Counted from the first letter of the stretch, positions 1 through 8,118 are shown. The stretch is 34,418 bases of DNA from Hydrogenothermus sp964516095 (GCA_964516095.1 CAZEYS010000011.1:1-34418), one strand, 5' to 3'. Numbers and translations: made by a program. The notes: generated from the letters alone by a model not told the origin.

Positions 1-661
1 CATCTAAATCAACTAAACACCATATTGTTCCGTGTGTCCCTGGATGTAAAGGTCCCCAGTTTAACACAATTTGAGCCTGCTTTTTTGGAATCCTTGATTT
101 TTCAGTTTTTTCTAAATCTTCTAAGGTTGGTAAAGCTGTATGGTACTCTTCATAGTCATGAGAGGGGAATTCTCCAGGTCTTTCATTTAAAGATGGCAAA
201 TATGTATCTTTTATTCCTTCCTTTGGAAAGTCTTTTCTTAGTGGATAATAGGGATAACCTTCCCACATGAACATCCTTACCAGATTATCATGACCTTCAA
301 AGGTTACTCCAAACATGTCATATGCTTCTCTTTCAGCCCATTTAGCACCTTTCCAGAGCTTTGTTAAAGAAGGTAATTTATCATCTTCTGCCCAAGTTTT
401 TATGCATATTCTTTTTTTAAGTATAGGGGAGTATAGAAAATAAACGCCTTGAAACCTTGGACTGTGAAGAGGATAATCAACTATAGTAAAATCTATGAAC
501 ATCTTAAATTTAAGTTCTGGATTTTCCTTTATCTCTTTAAGAAAAGGGATTAACTCTTCTTTAGATATTTCTATAAAAGGTAGTTCTTTATTTTTTTTAT
601 AACGTAAAGATGGAAATTTTTTTTCTAAAAAAGCTATACTCTCCCATTCTATCCAGAGCAA
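1..661 (-). CDS. nuoCD: NADH-quinone oxidoreductase subunit C/D fusion (NuoCD), 3' part cut by window edge
   Basis: Encodes peripheral-arm subunits of respiratory complex I, which passes electrons from the iron-sulfur chain to quinone. About 220 residues are visible. The NuoC (30 kDa) domain carries the signature GAKWAEREAYDMFGVTFEGH and then PLRKDFP. After a short charged linker with no stop, the frame continues into the start of NuoD at LNWGPLHPGTHG. NuoC and NuoD are therefore one polypeptide; most of NuoD lies beyond base 1. No ATG is available near the front of the frame. The best start is a TTG at 661-659 with a GGGG ribosome-binding site about 8 bases upstream, 32 bases after the nuoB stop. 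The gene is third in a nuoA-nuoB-nuoCD operon. The NuoCD identity is near certain; the exact start is inferred. Confidence 0.93.
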   Translation of the reverse strand, partial: MLWIEWESIAFLEKKFPSLRYKKNKELPFIEISKEELIPFLKEIKENPELKFKMFIDFTIVDYPLHSPRFQGVYFLYSPILKKRICIKTWAEDDKLPSLTKLWKGAKWAEREAYDMFGVTFEGHDNLVRMFMWEGYPYYPLRKDFPKEGIKDTYLPSLNERPGEFPSHDYEEYHTALPTLEDLEKTEKSRIPKKQAQIVLNWGPLHPGTHGTIWCLVDLD

Positions 662-693
662 TTTAGAAACCCCAAAATAAGACTATATGGGTC

Positions 694-1212
694 TTACTTT
701 TTTATAGGGAAAGAAGGATTAGCTTGTTTGACTGGGATTTCTTTGAATTCTTTTCCTTCTTTGTAAGCTTTTATTTTCTTTTGAAGTTCAAGTATTCCCC
801 ATAAAAGGGCTTGAGGAGTTGGTGGGCAACCTGGAACATAAACATCAACAGGTATTATTCTTTCTGCCCCCTGTAAAGTTGAATATGTAGGGAAAGGTCC
901 TCCTCCTGAAGCACAACCACCCATAGATATAACCCATTTAGGGTCTGGCATTTGATCGTATATAAGTTTAAGCATTGGAGCTACTTTATTTACAACAGTT
1001 CCTGCAACAATTAAAACGTCAGACTGTCTTGGAGAGCCTCTAAAAATTATTCCTAATCTATCTGTGTCAAATCTTGATGCAGCAGTATGCATCATTTCTA
1101 TAGCACAGCATGCAAGACCAATTGATACTGGCCAGAGGGAATTCCTTCTTCCCCAGCTTAGAACTTCTTCAGCTGTAGTTAATATTATTCCATTGTTGTT
1201 CATTATTGCCAT
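694..1212 (-). CDS. nuoB: NADH-quinone oxidoreductase subunit B (NuoB)
   Basis: This complex I subunit carries the terminal iron-sulfur cluster N2, which hands electrons to quinone. The 172-residue length is normal for the family. The tandem cysteines are seen in ACCAIEMM (residues ~34-41), followed by GGCASGGGPF and VPGCPPTPQALL, which together supply the four N2 ligands. The ATG at 1212 has a GGAG ribosome-binding site 7 bases upstream; a second ATG three codons later is less well placed. The gene overlaps the end of nuoA by 10 bases and is followed by nuoCD, the canonical nuo order. Confidence 0.97.
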   Translation of the reverse strand: MAIMNNNGIILTTAEEVLSWGRRNSLWPVSIGLACCAIEMMHTAASRFDTDRLGIIFRGSPRQSDVLIVAGTVVNKVAPMLKLIYDQMPDPKWVISMGGCASGGGPFPTYSTLQGAERIIPVDVYVPGCPPTPQALLWGILELQKKIKAYKEGKEFKEIPVKQANPSFPIKK

Positions 1213-1571
1213 GATAACGCTCCTTTTTTCCAGGCGTAAATAAATCCAAATATAAGTATTGTTAAGAATAAGAACATCTCAATAAATATTAAACCTGCAT
1301 TAATACTTACAAACATTTTATAAACAACTGCCCATGGAAAAACAAAAGCAGCTTCAAGGTCAAATAAAACAAGTAATAGGCCTAAAAGGTAATACTTTTG
1401 GTCTAATGTAGTCTGTGCTGTTTTGTCATAAAGTGGAACACCACACTCATATGGATAATCTTGAAGTGGGTCTGGTTTATTTGGTGCAATTAATCTATTT
1501 ATTACTAGTAACGCCACTCCAACAATTGTTGCTGCCAGAAAGAATATTACAAGCGAAAAATAACCATCCAT
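1203..1571 (-). CDS. nuoA: NADH-quinone oxidoreductase subunit A (NuoA)
   Basis: Small membrane subunit of complex I next to the quinone site, with three predicted transmembrane helices: one near the N-terminus and two in the C-terminal half. The conserved family segment is visible as YECGVPLYD, followed by YYLLGLLLVLFDLEAAFVFPW with its membrane acidic residues. The frame opens at a GTG at 1595, but that codon has no ribosome-binding site. The ATG at 1571 has GGAG about 8 bases upstream, so I prefer it; it gives 122 residues, within the family's usual length. First gene of the nuo operon. Confidence 0.93.
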   Translation of the reverse strand: MDGYFSLVIFFLAATIVGVALLVINRLIAPNKPDPLQDYPYECGVPLYDKTAQTTLDQKYYLLGLLLVLFDLEAAFVFPWAVVYKMFVSINAGLIFIEMFLFLTILIFGFIYAWKKGALSWQ

Positions 1572-1613
1572 CGCTCTTGCTCCTAAATCAAACACTGTTT
1601 TATTAGCTTAATA

Positions 1614-1642
1614 AAAATAACCTATAATTTTAGTGATTTCAA
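1614..1642 (-). promoter_or_regulatory. Candidate sigma-70 promoter for the nuo operon
   Basis: In the gap between the ABM-domain gene and nuoA, the minus strand reads TTGAAA (1642-1637), a 17-base spacer, then TATTTT (1619-1614). The spacing is ideal and the -35 box is good, but the -10 box is weak. A separate promoter here would let complex I be expressed independently of the upstream pyrD-prlC operon. Confidence 0.4.
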
Positions 1643-1651
1643 GTATATTAA

Positions 1652-1972
1652 CTATTTTTCTTTGATTACTTCATACACTTCAACAGTTGGTCTGCCTGTA
1701 AACCATTCCTGTGGTGGTGGATTTTTGTGTGCTTCTTTGAAAGCTTCACTTTGGGTGTATTTCATGAAACTTTCCATATCTTTCCAGTAAGTTTCAATAA
1801 TAAATGTATTGTTTTTGCTGTCTGGAGGGAATTTTACAGGTTTAAGCACATTCATTTTTATGAAACCTTCCTGGTCTGTCAATCCCTTTTCGCCAAATTC
1901 TTTAATTGCTTTTTCCTCAAAATCTTTAGCATATTGCTCATTAATTGGAAATTTTGTCATTACTACAATCAT
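1652..1972 (-). CDS. Antibiotic biosynthesis monooxygenase (ABM) domain protein
   Basis: A 106-residue protein with the layout of the dimeric alpha-beta barrel ABM family, which includes quinol monooxygenases and IsdG-type haem-degrading enzymes. It opens with a beta strand (MIVVMTKFPI), then a helix rich in E/K, the strand segment EGFIKMNVLKPVK, then FIIETYWKDMESFMKYTQSEAFKEAH, which matches the usual 'W.d.eaf..w..S..F..aH' pattern. It may be a haem- or quinone-modifying enzyme, but the substrate cannot be read from sequence. Its ATG overlaps the stop of the 39-residue membrane peptide as ATGA, and a GGAGG lies inside that peptide's coding sequence, so the two are probably translationally coupled. 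It is last in the pyrD-prlC cluster. Confidence 0.8.
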   Translation of the reverse strand: MIVVMTKFPINEQYAKDFEEKAIKEFGEKGLTDQEGFIKMNVLKPVKFPPDSKNNTFIIETYWKDMESFMKYTQSEAFKEAHKNPPPQEWFTGRPTVEVYEVIKEK

Positions 1973-2088
1973 TCTTCATCGCCTCCTTTTTTAATTTCTT
2001 TATATATAAAAGCAAATAAACTACCAATGAAAATTGCAACCATACTATAGATAAATATCATTTCAATTGTGTAAGGGGTTATAGACAT
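1969..2088 (-). CDS. Small single-pass membrane protein (39 residues), unknown function
   Basis: A short frame starting MSITPYTIEM, with one hydrophobic helix over about residues 9-29 and a charged C-terminus (KEIKKGGDEE). It begins 4 bases after the prlC stop, behind an AAAGGAG ribosome-binding site, and its TGA overlaps the ATG of the ABM-domain gene (ATGA). The strong ribosome-binding site, the membrane helix and the exact coupling argue that it is real. The charge distribution suggests an N-out, C-in orientation. I do not recognise a family. It could be a small subunit or anchor for the ABM-domain protein, or an orphan peptide. Confidence 0.65.
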   Translation of the reverse strand: MSITPYTIEMIFIYSMVAIFIGSLFAFIYKEIKKGGDEE

Positions 2089-2092
2089 TTTC

Positions 2093-4069
2093 TTACTCCT
2101 TTATTCCAGCTAATTTAAGTATTGCATCTTTATCTGGTTCTCTACCTGCAAAACTTTTAAATATCTCTTTTGCAGGCTTACTTCCACCTTTAGATAGTAC
2201 TTCTTCATAAAAGCTCTCAGCAACTTCATCATTATAAATTCCATTATCAACAAATATAAAGTATGCATCTGCAGATAAAACTTCAGCCCATTTATAGCTG
2301 TAATAGCCTGCTGCATATCCACCGGCAAATATATGACTGAATGACCACTGGAATTTATTATATTTAGGAGGTTTTATAACTGCAACTTCTTCCCTTACTT
2401 TATCTAATATTTCCTGTACTTCTTTTGCTGTGTACTTGTTCAGATGAATGAGCATGTCAAAAAGTGCAAATTCTAACTGCCTTACCATTGCAAGACCTGA
2501 AAGAAACGTTTTATTTTTCTTAAGTCTTTTTATCATCTCTTCAGGCATAGGTTCTCCTGTTTTGTAGTGCTTTGCAAAAGTTTTTAAAACAGATGGTTCA
2601 TATGCAAATTGTTCCAAAAATTGAGATGGAAATTCTACAGCATCCCATTCCACGCCAGATGTTCCACTTACGGATGGTTCTTCTACTTTACTTAGCAGAT
2701 GATGTAAAGCGTGTCCCATTTCGTGGAACAATGTTTCTACATCATAAGGTCTTAAAAGAGATGGAACTTCTTTTGATGAAGGGGCAAAATTTGCAACAAT
2801 ATGGGCAACTGGTAAAACTGTTTTACCTTCTAAATCTATGTAGTGTGGTATCCACTCGTCCATCCATGCCCCATCTCTTTTTCCTTCACGGGCTTCTAAA
2901 TCCATGTATAATCTTCCTATTAGGTTTCCGTCTTTATATACATGAAATACATCAACAGTTTCATCCCATACCGGAGCATCTACTTTTTCAAAATTTAGTT
3001 TGAAAAGTCTTTTTAAGAACTCGAAAAGTCCCTGAACTACCTGAGATTTTTCAAAATATGGTTTATATTCTTCGTCATTTACGTTTATTTTTTCTTTCTT
3101 TAATTTTTCAGCCCAGTAGGCAAAATCATATGCTTGAATTTCATCTTGAAAACCGTGTTTTTTAGCAAAGTCATTTAATTCTTTAAACTCTTCTTCTGCT
3201 TTTGGTTTACTTTCTTTTGCCAGATACCTCAAAAACTCTATAACTTCTTCGGGTGAAGCTGCCATTTTAGTTGTGAGTGAAAGCTCAGCATAGTTTTTAA
3301 ATCCAAGTAAAGTTGCTTTTTCATGTCTTAATGCAAGTATTTCTTCCAGTATTTTGTCATTCTCTGGAGCTCTGGTAGAGTAAGCTCTGTAAAGCTCTTC
3401 TCTTTTCTCTCTATTTGAACCATATGTCATATACGCTATATAGGAAGGTTGGTGTAGAGTAAATTTATAAACTGTTTTTCCGTTTCTTTCTTCTTTTGCT
3501 GTTTCAAGGTCTGTTTCGGGTAGTTCTTTTACATCTTCATAATCTTCTATTATCATTTCATAGCTATTAGTTGCATTCAGTAAATTCTGGGCAAAACTAT
3601 TTTGAAGGTTTGAAAGTTTTATATTTATCTGTTTTACTTTATTTCTTTTTTCTTCTGGAAGGGAAACCCCTGAAAGTTCAAAATCTCTAATGGCATCTTC
3701 TAGTACTTTTTTTTGTTGATAATTTAGGTTTGGTGCTTCTTTTTCGTATATTTCTTTAAAAGCCTTATATATCTCTTCGTTTTGGGATAAATCAGTGTAA
3801 TACTCTGTTAGTATCGGGAGTAGACTGCTGTAAATTTCCTGGGTTATCGGTGAATTTTTTACATAGTTAAGATGTGCTATTGGCTGAAATAGCTTACCAA
3901 GTTCTACATTAAGTATATCGTAAGGTTTAACAAAGTTAGTATATGTTTTGTTTTCTATTTTTAGAAGCTCTGCTATTTTCTTTTTATTTTCTTCTATCTG
4001 ATTTAATACTTTTTCTTTTAGCTCATGTAGATTTTCATCGCTATATATGAATTCTGGGAATTTAGACAT
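2093..4069 (-). CDS. prlC: M3 family oligopeptidase (oligopeptidase A type)
   Basis: A 658-residue zinc metallopeptidase that degrades short peptides in the cytoplasm. The zinc motif HEMGH is at residues 449-453, and the downstream ligand glutamate sits in WDAVEFPSQFLE (about E479), as in the thimet/oligopeptidase A branch. Other M3A landmarks are LYMDLEAREGKRDGAW (~387-402) and GYAAGYYSYKWAEVLSADA near the C-terminus. Length matches the family (~680). The ATG has GGAGG 6 bases upstream. It sits 11 bases after pyrD and just before the 39-residue membrane peptide, so it is probably co-transcribed with both. Oligopeptidase A is more likely than oligoendopeptidase F. Confidence 0.93.
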   Translation of the reverse strand: MSKFPEFIYSDENLHELKEKVLNQIEENKKKIAELLKIENKTYTNFVKPYDILNVELGKLFQPIAHLNYVKNSPITQEIYSSLLPILTEYYTDLSQNEEIYKAFKEIYEKEAPNLNYQQKKVLEDAIRDFELSGVSLPEEKRNKVKQINIKLSNLQNSFAQNLLNATNSYEMIIEDYEDVKELPETDLETAKEERNGKTVYKFTLHQPSYIAYMTYGSNREKREELYRAYSTRAPENDKILEEILALRHEKATLLGFKNYAELSLTTKMAASPEEVIEFLRYLAKESKPKAEEEFKELNDFAKKHGFQDEIQAYDFAYWAEKLKKEKINVNDEEYKPYFEKSQVVQGLFEFLKRLFKLNFEKVDAPVWDETVDVFHVYKDGNLIGRLYMDLEAREGKRDGAWMDEWIPHYIDLEGKTVLPVAHIVANFAPSSKEVPSLLRPYDVETLFHEMGHALHHLLSKVEEPSVSGTSGVEWDAVEFPSQFLEQFAYEPSVLKTFAKHYKTGEPMPEEMIKRLKKNKTFLSGLAMVRQLEFALFDMLIHLNKYTAKEVQEILDKVREEVAVIKPPKYNKFQWSFSHIFAGGYAAGYYSYKWAEVLSADAYFIFVDNGIYNDEVAESFYEEVLSKGGSKPAKEIFKSFAGREPDKDAILKLAGIKE

Positions 4070-4080
4070 CTATGCCTCCT

Positions 4081-5040
4081 TTAATTAAGTTTTAGTTTAT
4101 GAGCCTTTCCTACTAATTCTAATATATGACGGTAATTTTTGCTTTTAATGTGATTTTCAAGTCCTTCTATTACTTTCAAAGGTGAGTATGGGTCATAGAA
4201 ATTTGCTGTTCCAATCTGTACAGCTACTGCACCTGCCAGAATATGCTGTAGGGCGTCTTCGTGTGTTGTTATTCCTCCAACTCCTATTATAGGAATTGAT
4301 GTTCCAAATTTTTCAAAGACCTGATATATCATTCTAACAGCTATAGGCAGTATTGCTGGCCCTGACAAACCTCCAGTTTTTGTAGCTAAGATAGGCTCTT
4401 CCTTATTTACATCGATTGCCATACCTAAAAGTGTATTTATTAAAACAAGACCATCGGCTTTTGCATCAACACAGGCTTGTGCTGTTTCGGTTATATCTGT
4501 AACATTGGGACTTAATTTAACAAGAAGAGGTTTACCAGTTATATCTTTTAGTTTCTTTACCAGGTTATATAAGGTTTCTGGGTCAGAACCAAAAGCTATT
4601 CCTCCTTTCTTTACATTTGGACAAGAAACATTTAGCTCTAATCCATTTACACCATCTGTTTTGTCCAGAAATTCTGCGACCTTTAAATATTCATCTTCAT
4701 CTTCACCAAAAACATTGGCTATTATTACAGTATTATATTTTTTAAGTTTTGGAAGTATGCTTTGAGCAAAGTATTCTACCCCAGGATTTTGAAGTCCTAT
4801 TGAGTTTAGCATTCCAGCTGGTGTTTCTACTATTCTTTGTGGTGGATTTCCTGTACGTGGCTTGTAGGATAATCCTTTTACAACCACCGCCCCCAGTTGT
4901 GAGATATCATATAAATTCTCTGCTACTTCTAACCCATAAGAGAAGCATCCAGACGCAGTCCATACTGGATTTTTAAACTTTATTCCAAACAGCTCGTAAG
5001 AAAGAGGGTTTTCTAATGGCTTTATATAGGCTTGTGCCAC
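4081..5040 (-). CDS. pyrD: Dihydroorotate dehydrogenase, class 1 catalytic subunit
   Basis: Oxidises dihydroorotate to orotate with FMN, the fourth step of pyrimidine synthesis. The 319-residue TIM barrel has the catalytic cysteine at C140 within LELNVSCPNVKKGG, which marks the soluble class 1 enzymes (class 2 uses serine). FMN-binding elements VKLSPN, INTL and GVGGI are present. The residues around the cysteine and the length suggest class 1B, which normally pairs with the NAD-dependent subunit PyrK; no pyrK is in the window. The start is a GTG with GGAG 6 bases upstream. A TGn-TATAAT element lies upstream (5071-5079). Confidence 0.95.
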   Translation of the reverse strand: MAQAYIKPLENPLSYELFGIKFKNPVWTASGCFSYGLEVAENLYDISQLGAVVVKGLSYKPRTGNPPQRIVETPAGMLNSIGLQNPGVEYFAQSILPKLKKYNTVIIANVFGEDEDEYLKVAEFLDKTDGVNGLELNVSCPNVKKGGIAFGSDPETLYNLVKKLKDITGKPLLVKLSPNVTDITETAQACVDAKADGLVLINTLLGMAIDVNKEEPILATKTGGLSGPAILPIAVRMIYQVFEKFGTSIPIIGVGGITTHEDALQHILAGAVAVQIGTANFYDPYSPLKVIEGLENHIKSKNYRHILELVGKAHKLKLN

Positions 5041-5070
5041 TTTATACTCCGTTAAGTTATTCCTATTAAC

Positions 5071-5079
5071 ATTATAACA
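5071..5079 (-). promoter_or_regulatory. Extended -10 promoter for pyrD
   Basis: The minus strand reads TGTTATAAT here, a perfect TATAAT preceded by the TGn extension, which can act without a clear -35 box. It lies about 30 bases upstream of the pyrD GTG and just beyond the obg stop, so it could start the pyrD-prlC transcript. Confidence 0.5.
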
Positions 5080-5089
5080 GACTGGAGTT

Positions 5090-6097
5090 TTATCCTTTAT
5101 TAACTAGTTCATATATATTTGCAAGCTCTTTTTTCAAATTATCTACACCTTCTAATGTGGCCAGTGACACAGGTATAAACTTGTATCCCATCTTGTTAAA
5201 TTCTTGTTTGAGTTTTGCTATTTTTGATTTATCTTCAACTAAATCTATTTTATTTCCGACGACAATTTGTGGTTTCTTTAATAGCTCAGGATTATAGTTT
5301 TTAAGTTCTTCGTTAATTGCTTTAAATGCTTCTAAGGGGTCTTTTTCTGCAAAATCTGAAATATCAATCATATGTATCAAGAATTTTGTTCTTTCTATAT
5401 GTCTTAAAAATTCATGTCCCAAACCTGCTCCCTGTGAGGCTCCTTCAATTAATCCTGGGATATCTGCTAAAACTAGGGATTTTCCTATATCTAAATTAAC
5501 TACACCTAAAACAGGAGATAATGTAGTAAATGGATAATCAGCTATTTTTGGTTTAGCATTTGATAAAACTGATATTAATGTTGATTTACCAGCATTTGGA
5601 AAACCTATTATTCCAACATCTGCAATAAGTTTAAGCTCAAGTTCCAACCATTTCTCTTCTCCTTTTTCTCCTTCCTCTGCATAGTCAGGAGCCTGATTAG
5701 TTGCACTTTTAAATGCAGCGTTTCCTCTTCCACCTTTACCTCCTTTAGCAACAACTACCTCTTGCCCATCTTCTGTTAAATCAGCTATTATCTGTCCAGT
5801 TTCTGCATCTTTTACGACTGTTCCTACAGGAACTTTTATAATAAGGTCTTCTGCGTTTTTTCCGTGTTTATTGGAACCTGAACCGTGTTTTCCTCTTTCT
5901 GCTTTGAAATGTTTTTGAAGTTTAAAATCATACAATGTTTGCATTCTGCTATCAGCTTTTAGAATAACATCACCACCTTTTCCACCATTACCTCCTGCTG
6001 GGCCTCCCATCGGTACAAATTTTTCTCTTCTCCATGCAACGCACCCGTTTCCACCGTCTCCACCTTTTACGTAAATTTTGGCTTTATCTATAAACAT
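5090..6097 (-). CDS. obg: GTPase Obg (CgtA), ribosome assembly factor
   Basis: An essential GTPase of large-subunit ribosome maturation and stress control. Residues 1-158 form the glycine-rich Obg fold (KGGDGGNGCVAWRREKF at the front, and many GGxGG loops). The GTPase domain follows with G1 GFPNAGKST (165-173), switch I DYPFTT, G3 DIPGLIEGA (~212-220) and G4 NKID. At 335 residues it lacks the C-terminal OCT domain of longer Obg proteins, as in many bacteria. The ATG has GGGG about 9 bases upstream. It lies 64 bases downstream of the PLD-HerA gene. Obg is often found near rpmA/rplU; here rpmB is two genes away. Confidence 0.96.
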   Translation of the reverse strand: MFIDKAKIYVKGGDGGNGCVAWRREKFVPMGGPAGGNGGKGGDVILKADSRMQTLYDFKLQKHFKAERGKHGSGSNKHGKNAEDLIIKVPVGTVVKDAETGQIIADLTEDGQEVVVAKGGKGGRGNAAFKSATNQAPDYAEEGEKGEEKWLELELKLIADVGIIGFPNAGKSTLISVLSNAKPKIADYPFTTLSPVLGVVNLDIGKSLVLADIPGLIEGASQGAGLGHEFLRHIERTKFLIHMIDISDFAEKDPLEAFKAINEELKNYNPELLKKPQIVVGNKIDLVEDKSKIAKLKQEFNKMGYKFIPVSLATLEGVDNLKKELANIYELVNKG

Positions 6098-6161
6098 GAC
6101 TGGTTCCCCTTTTTTTGTTTTTAATTGTGGATAATTTAGTAAATTAAACTAAAATTTCAAT

Positions 6162-8090
6162 TCATCCAAGTTTTATTTTTGCCATAAATCCAAAAGGAAC
6201 TGCTAATCCTGTTATATAAAGATAGCCTGGCTTTAAATAAGGTAGTGTATCAAAGATTTCTTTCTTATTTTCTTCAAAAAAGACAGATACAGCTTCCAGA
6301 TCGTTTTTATTTGCAAGTTTAAGTATAACCTGTGTATTTAGCTGAGATAGGACATACTTACTTATATTCGCCGGCCTTTGAGTTATAGCTATAAGCCCTA
6401 AGTTGAGTTTCCTACCTTCAAGGGCTATTTTCCGTGCCATTGAAAATGCAAGGTTATCTTTAGATGGAGATACATCATAAGCTGCTTTCTCTGGAGCAAA
6501 GTTATGAGCTTCTTCTAATACTACTGTGTATTTTCCTTTTTGTTTTTTTGCTTTTTTAAATATCTCTTTTAAAATTATTCCAGCTAAATTTGTTTTGGAT
6601 TGCTGGTCTTCTACTTCTGAAAAGTTGAAAATCAGAAATTTATTTTTGTTATTAACTGCCTTCTTTATAAGATTTAAGATACTTTTTTGATTTGAAATTG
6701 CTTTAGAGCCGTAATCTGATTTTAGTATATCTAAAAGGTATATCAGTTCAGCTTTTAAGGTTATATCTTCTTTTATAAGGTTTATACAGGATTTTAGGAT
6801 TTCATCCAGATTTTTATTTTTATATTCTATAAAATCAGCATCTGGTTTTAGGTATCTTCTTAGTAGCCCTGCTATATATTTTTCTTCTTTTGTTTTTTCT
6901 TGAAAAGTTATTCCATAAGTTCTGAATATTTCACGTATGTTCTCGTAAGTTATAGGAAATATTGTGGATGGTATGTTTACTGTAGTTGCATTTGGAAAGG
7001 AAGAATATTCATTGTATAAATCAAAAATAAATAAATGCACATCATAACTTAAATTCTCTATAACCCTTTTTACAAATGTGGTTTTACCACTTCCTGTAAT
7101 TCCTATAACAGCCATATGCATAGAAGTTATTTTTTCAAAGTCCAGTTTTGCATCTAAATCTGTATTTAGTACTTTTCCAAATTTTACTGGCATAGACATT
7201 TCATATCCTGCATGGTTCATATTGAAAACTTTTTCTATAAGCTTGTCATCAACAGTTGCCATATCACCAACTTCAAGTGGTGTGAGTACAGGTTGGAGTT
7301 TAGCTTCATTCTCTATGGAATTTTCATCCAGTACACACAGATTTTCTAGTTTTGCAACCTTTAGTGCTTGTTTTTCATTAAAGTATCCAAAAAATGCACT
7401 TTTTTGCCAGTTTTTTTGGTGTTTTGAAAATAGTTTTGATATGTTTTCAACATCTTCTAAAAGGGACATAGAAAGTTTATTATCAGAGATAGAAAGAGAA
7501 TTTACAGGGATAGATAATATAGATGATACTCGAGATATAACTGTTTTATCTTCTTTTTTGAATGTTAAAAAGTTGTTTTCTATTATACTTTCATCCAAAA
7601 GAACAAGATTAGATGATGAACTTCCGTCAGAAGAAACTACGAAACCTTTTATATCATCTACCGTAACAGATTTATCTTTTAAACTTTCAAAAAGGTCTAT
7701 GAGCTGGCTGACTAAGGTTTTATCATCTATAAAAATATCTGTCTCTTCATTACCATCCTGACATATTCCTGAAAAGGTTAGATTAGAAGAACCAACAATG
7801 GCATATTTATCGTCAAATATGAAAAATTTAGAATGAAGGGAAGGATGCAAATATATCTGGATGTTGCTATTTTGGGCTATTTTAAATAAAATTTCGTCAG
7901 TTGTAAGTAAATCTTCTAAAGAAGATGCTCTTATGATTACCTGGATATGCAGATTTTTTTTTGAATTAGATATTAATCTTTCTAAGAGTTCACCTTTTAA
8001 CCAGGCAGAAGATAATTTTATACTTTTTCTTGTTTGTTGAAATAGTTTTTCAATCGCTGGTAAAAGCTCACTTTTTGGTAGAATTTTCAT
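6162..8090 (-). CDS. Phospholipase D-like nuclease fused to a HerA/FtsK-type ATPase
   Basis: A 642-residue two-part protein. Residues ~1-145 form a single-copy PLD domain: HxK at H86/K88 in LHPSLHSKFFIFDD, followed by GSSNLT (100-105). One HKD copy suggests a dimeric Nuc/BfiI-like nuclease. Residues ~145-250 are an unassigned linker. Residues ~250-320 resemble a HerA-type HAS barrel (LEVGDMATV, then VKFGKVL). The ATPase core follows, with Walker A GITGSGKTT (330-338), Walker B YTVVLEEAH (521-529), and the HerA-like EGRKLNLGLIAITQRP (558-573). Family knowledge points to a DNA-translocating ring coupled to a nuclease, for repair or defence; that role is inferred. The ATG has no ribosome-binding site and sits 10 bases after a hairpin (8101-8118). 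Neighbours are housekeeping genes. Confidence 0.88.
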   Translation of the reverse strand: MKILPKSELLPAIEKLFQQTRKSIKLSSAWLKGELLERLISNSKKNLHIQVIIRASSLEDLLTTDEILFKIAQNSNIQIYLHPSLHSKFFIFDDKYAIVGSSNLTFSGICQDGNEETDIFIDDKTLVSQLIDLFESLKDKSVTVDDIKGFVVSSDGSSSSNLVLLDESIIENNFLTFKKEDKTVISRVSSILSIPVNSLSISDNKLSMSLLEDVENISKLFSKHQKNWQKSAFFGYFNEKQALKVAKLENLCVLDENSIENEAKLQPVLTPLEVGDMATVDDKLIEKVFNMNHAGYEMSMPVKFGKVLNTDLDAKLDFEKITSMHMAVIGITGSGKTTFVKRVIENLSYDVHLFIFDLYNEYSSFPNATTVNIPSTIFPITYENIREIFRTYGITFQEKTKEEKYIAGLLRRYLKPDADFIEYKNKNLDEILKSCINLIKEDITLKAELIYLLDILKSDYGSKAISNQKSILNLIKKAVNNKNKFLIFNFSEVEDQQSKTNLAGIILKEIFKKAKKQKGKYTVVLEEAHNFAPEKAAYDVSPSKDNLAFSMARKIALEGRKLNLGLIAITQRPANISKYVLSQLNTQVILKLANKNDLEAVSVFFEENKKEIFDTLPYLKPGYLYITGLAVPFGFMAKIKLG

Positions 8091-8100
8091 ATTGTATCAA

Positions 8101-8118
8101 AAGGGGTAAAACCCCCTT
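8101..8118 (-). terminator. Hairpin with short T-run after rpmB
   Basis: A stem AAGGGG (8101-8106) pairs with CCCCTT (8113-8118) across a six-base loop. Read on the minus strand, the stem ends in CCCCTTTTGA, a short T-run. It sits 8 bases after the rpmB stop and 10 bases before the ATG of the PLD-HerA gene. It may end the rpmB transcript or act as a partial terminator limiting expression of the fusion gene. The T-run is short, so termination may be incomplete. Confidence 0.5.

Noticed and set aside
25..270. Plus-strand open frame of 81 codons at the left edge
   Set aside because: It is antisense to the nuoCD fusion, whose conserved motifs are certain.
2572..3003. Plus-strand open frame of 143 codons inside the M3 oligopeptidase gene
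   Set aside because: It is antisense to strongly conserved peptidase coding sequence including the HEMGH region, and its own translation shows no domain.
7078..7761. Long plus-strand open frame (227 codons) antisense to the PLD-HerA gene
   Set aside because: It mirrors the real gene on the other strand, is serine- and phenylalanine-rich low-complexity sequence, and has no ribosome-binding site or family motif.
6162..8090. A defence island around the PLD-HerA fusion
   Set aside because: Its neighbours are obg, rpmB, pyrD and molybdenum cofactor genes. No methyltransferase, toxin, integrase or other defence gene is present, so only the single gene is of interest.
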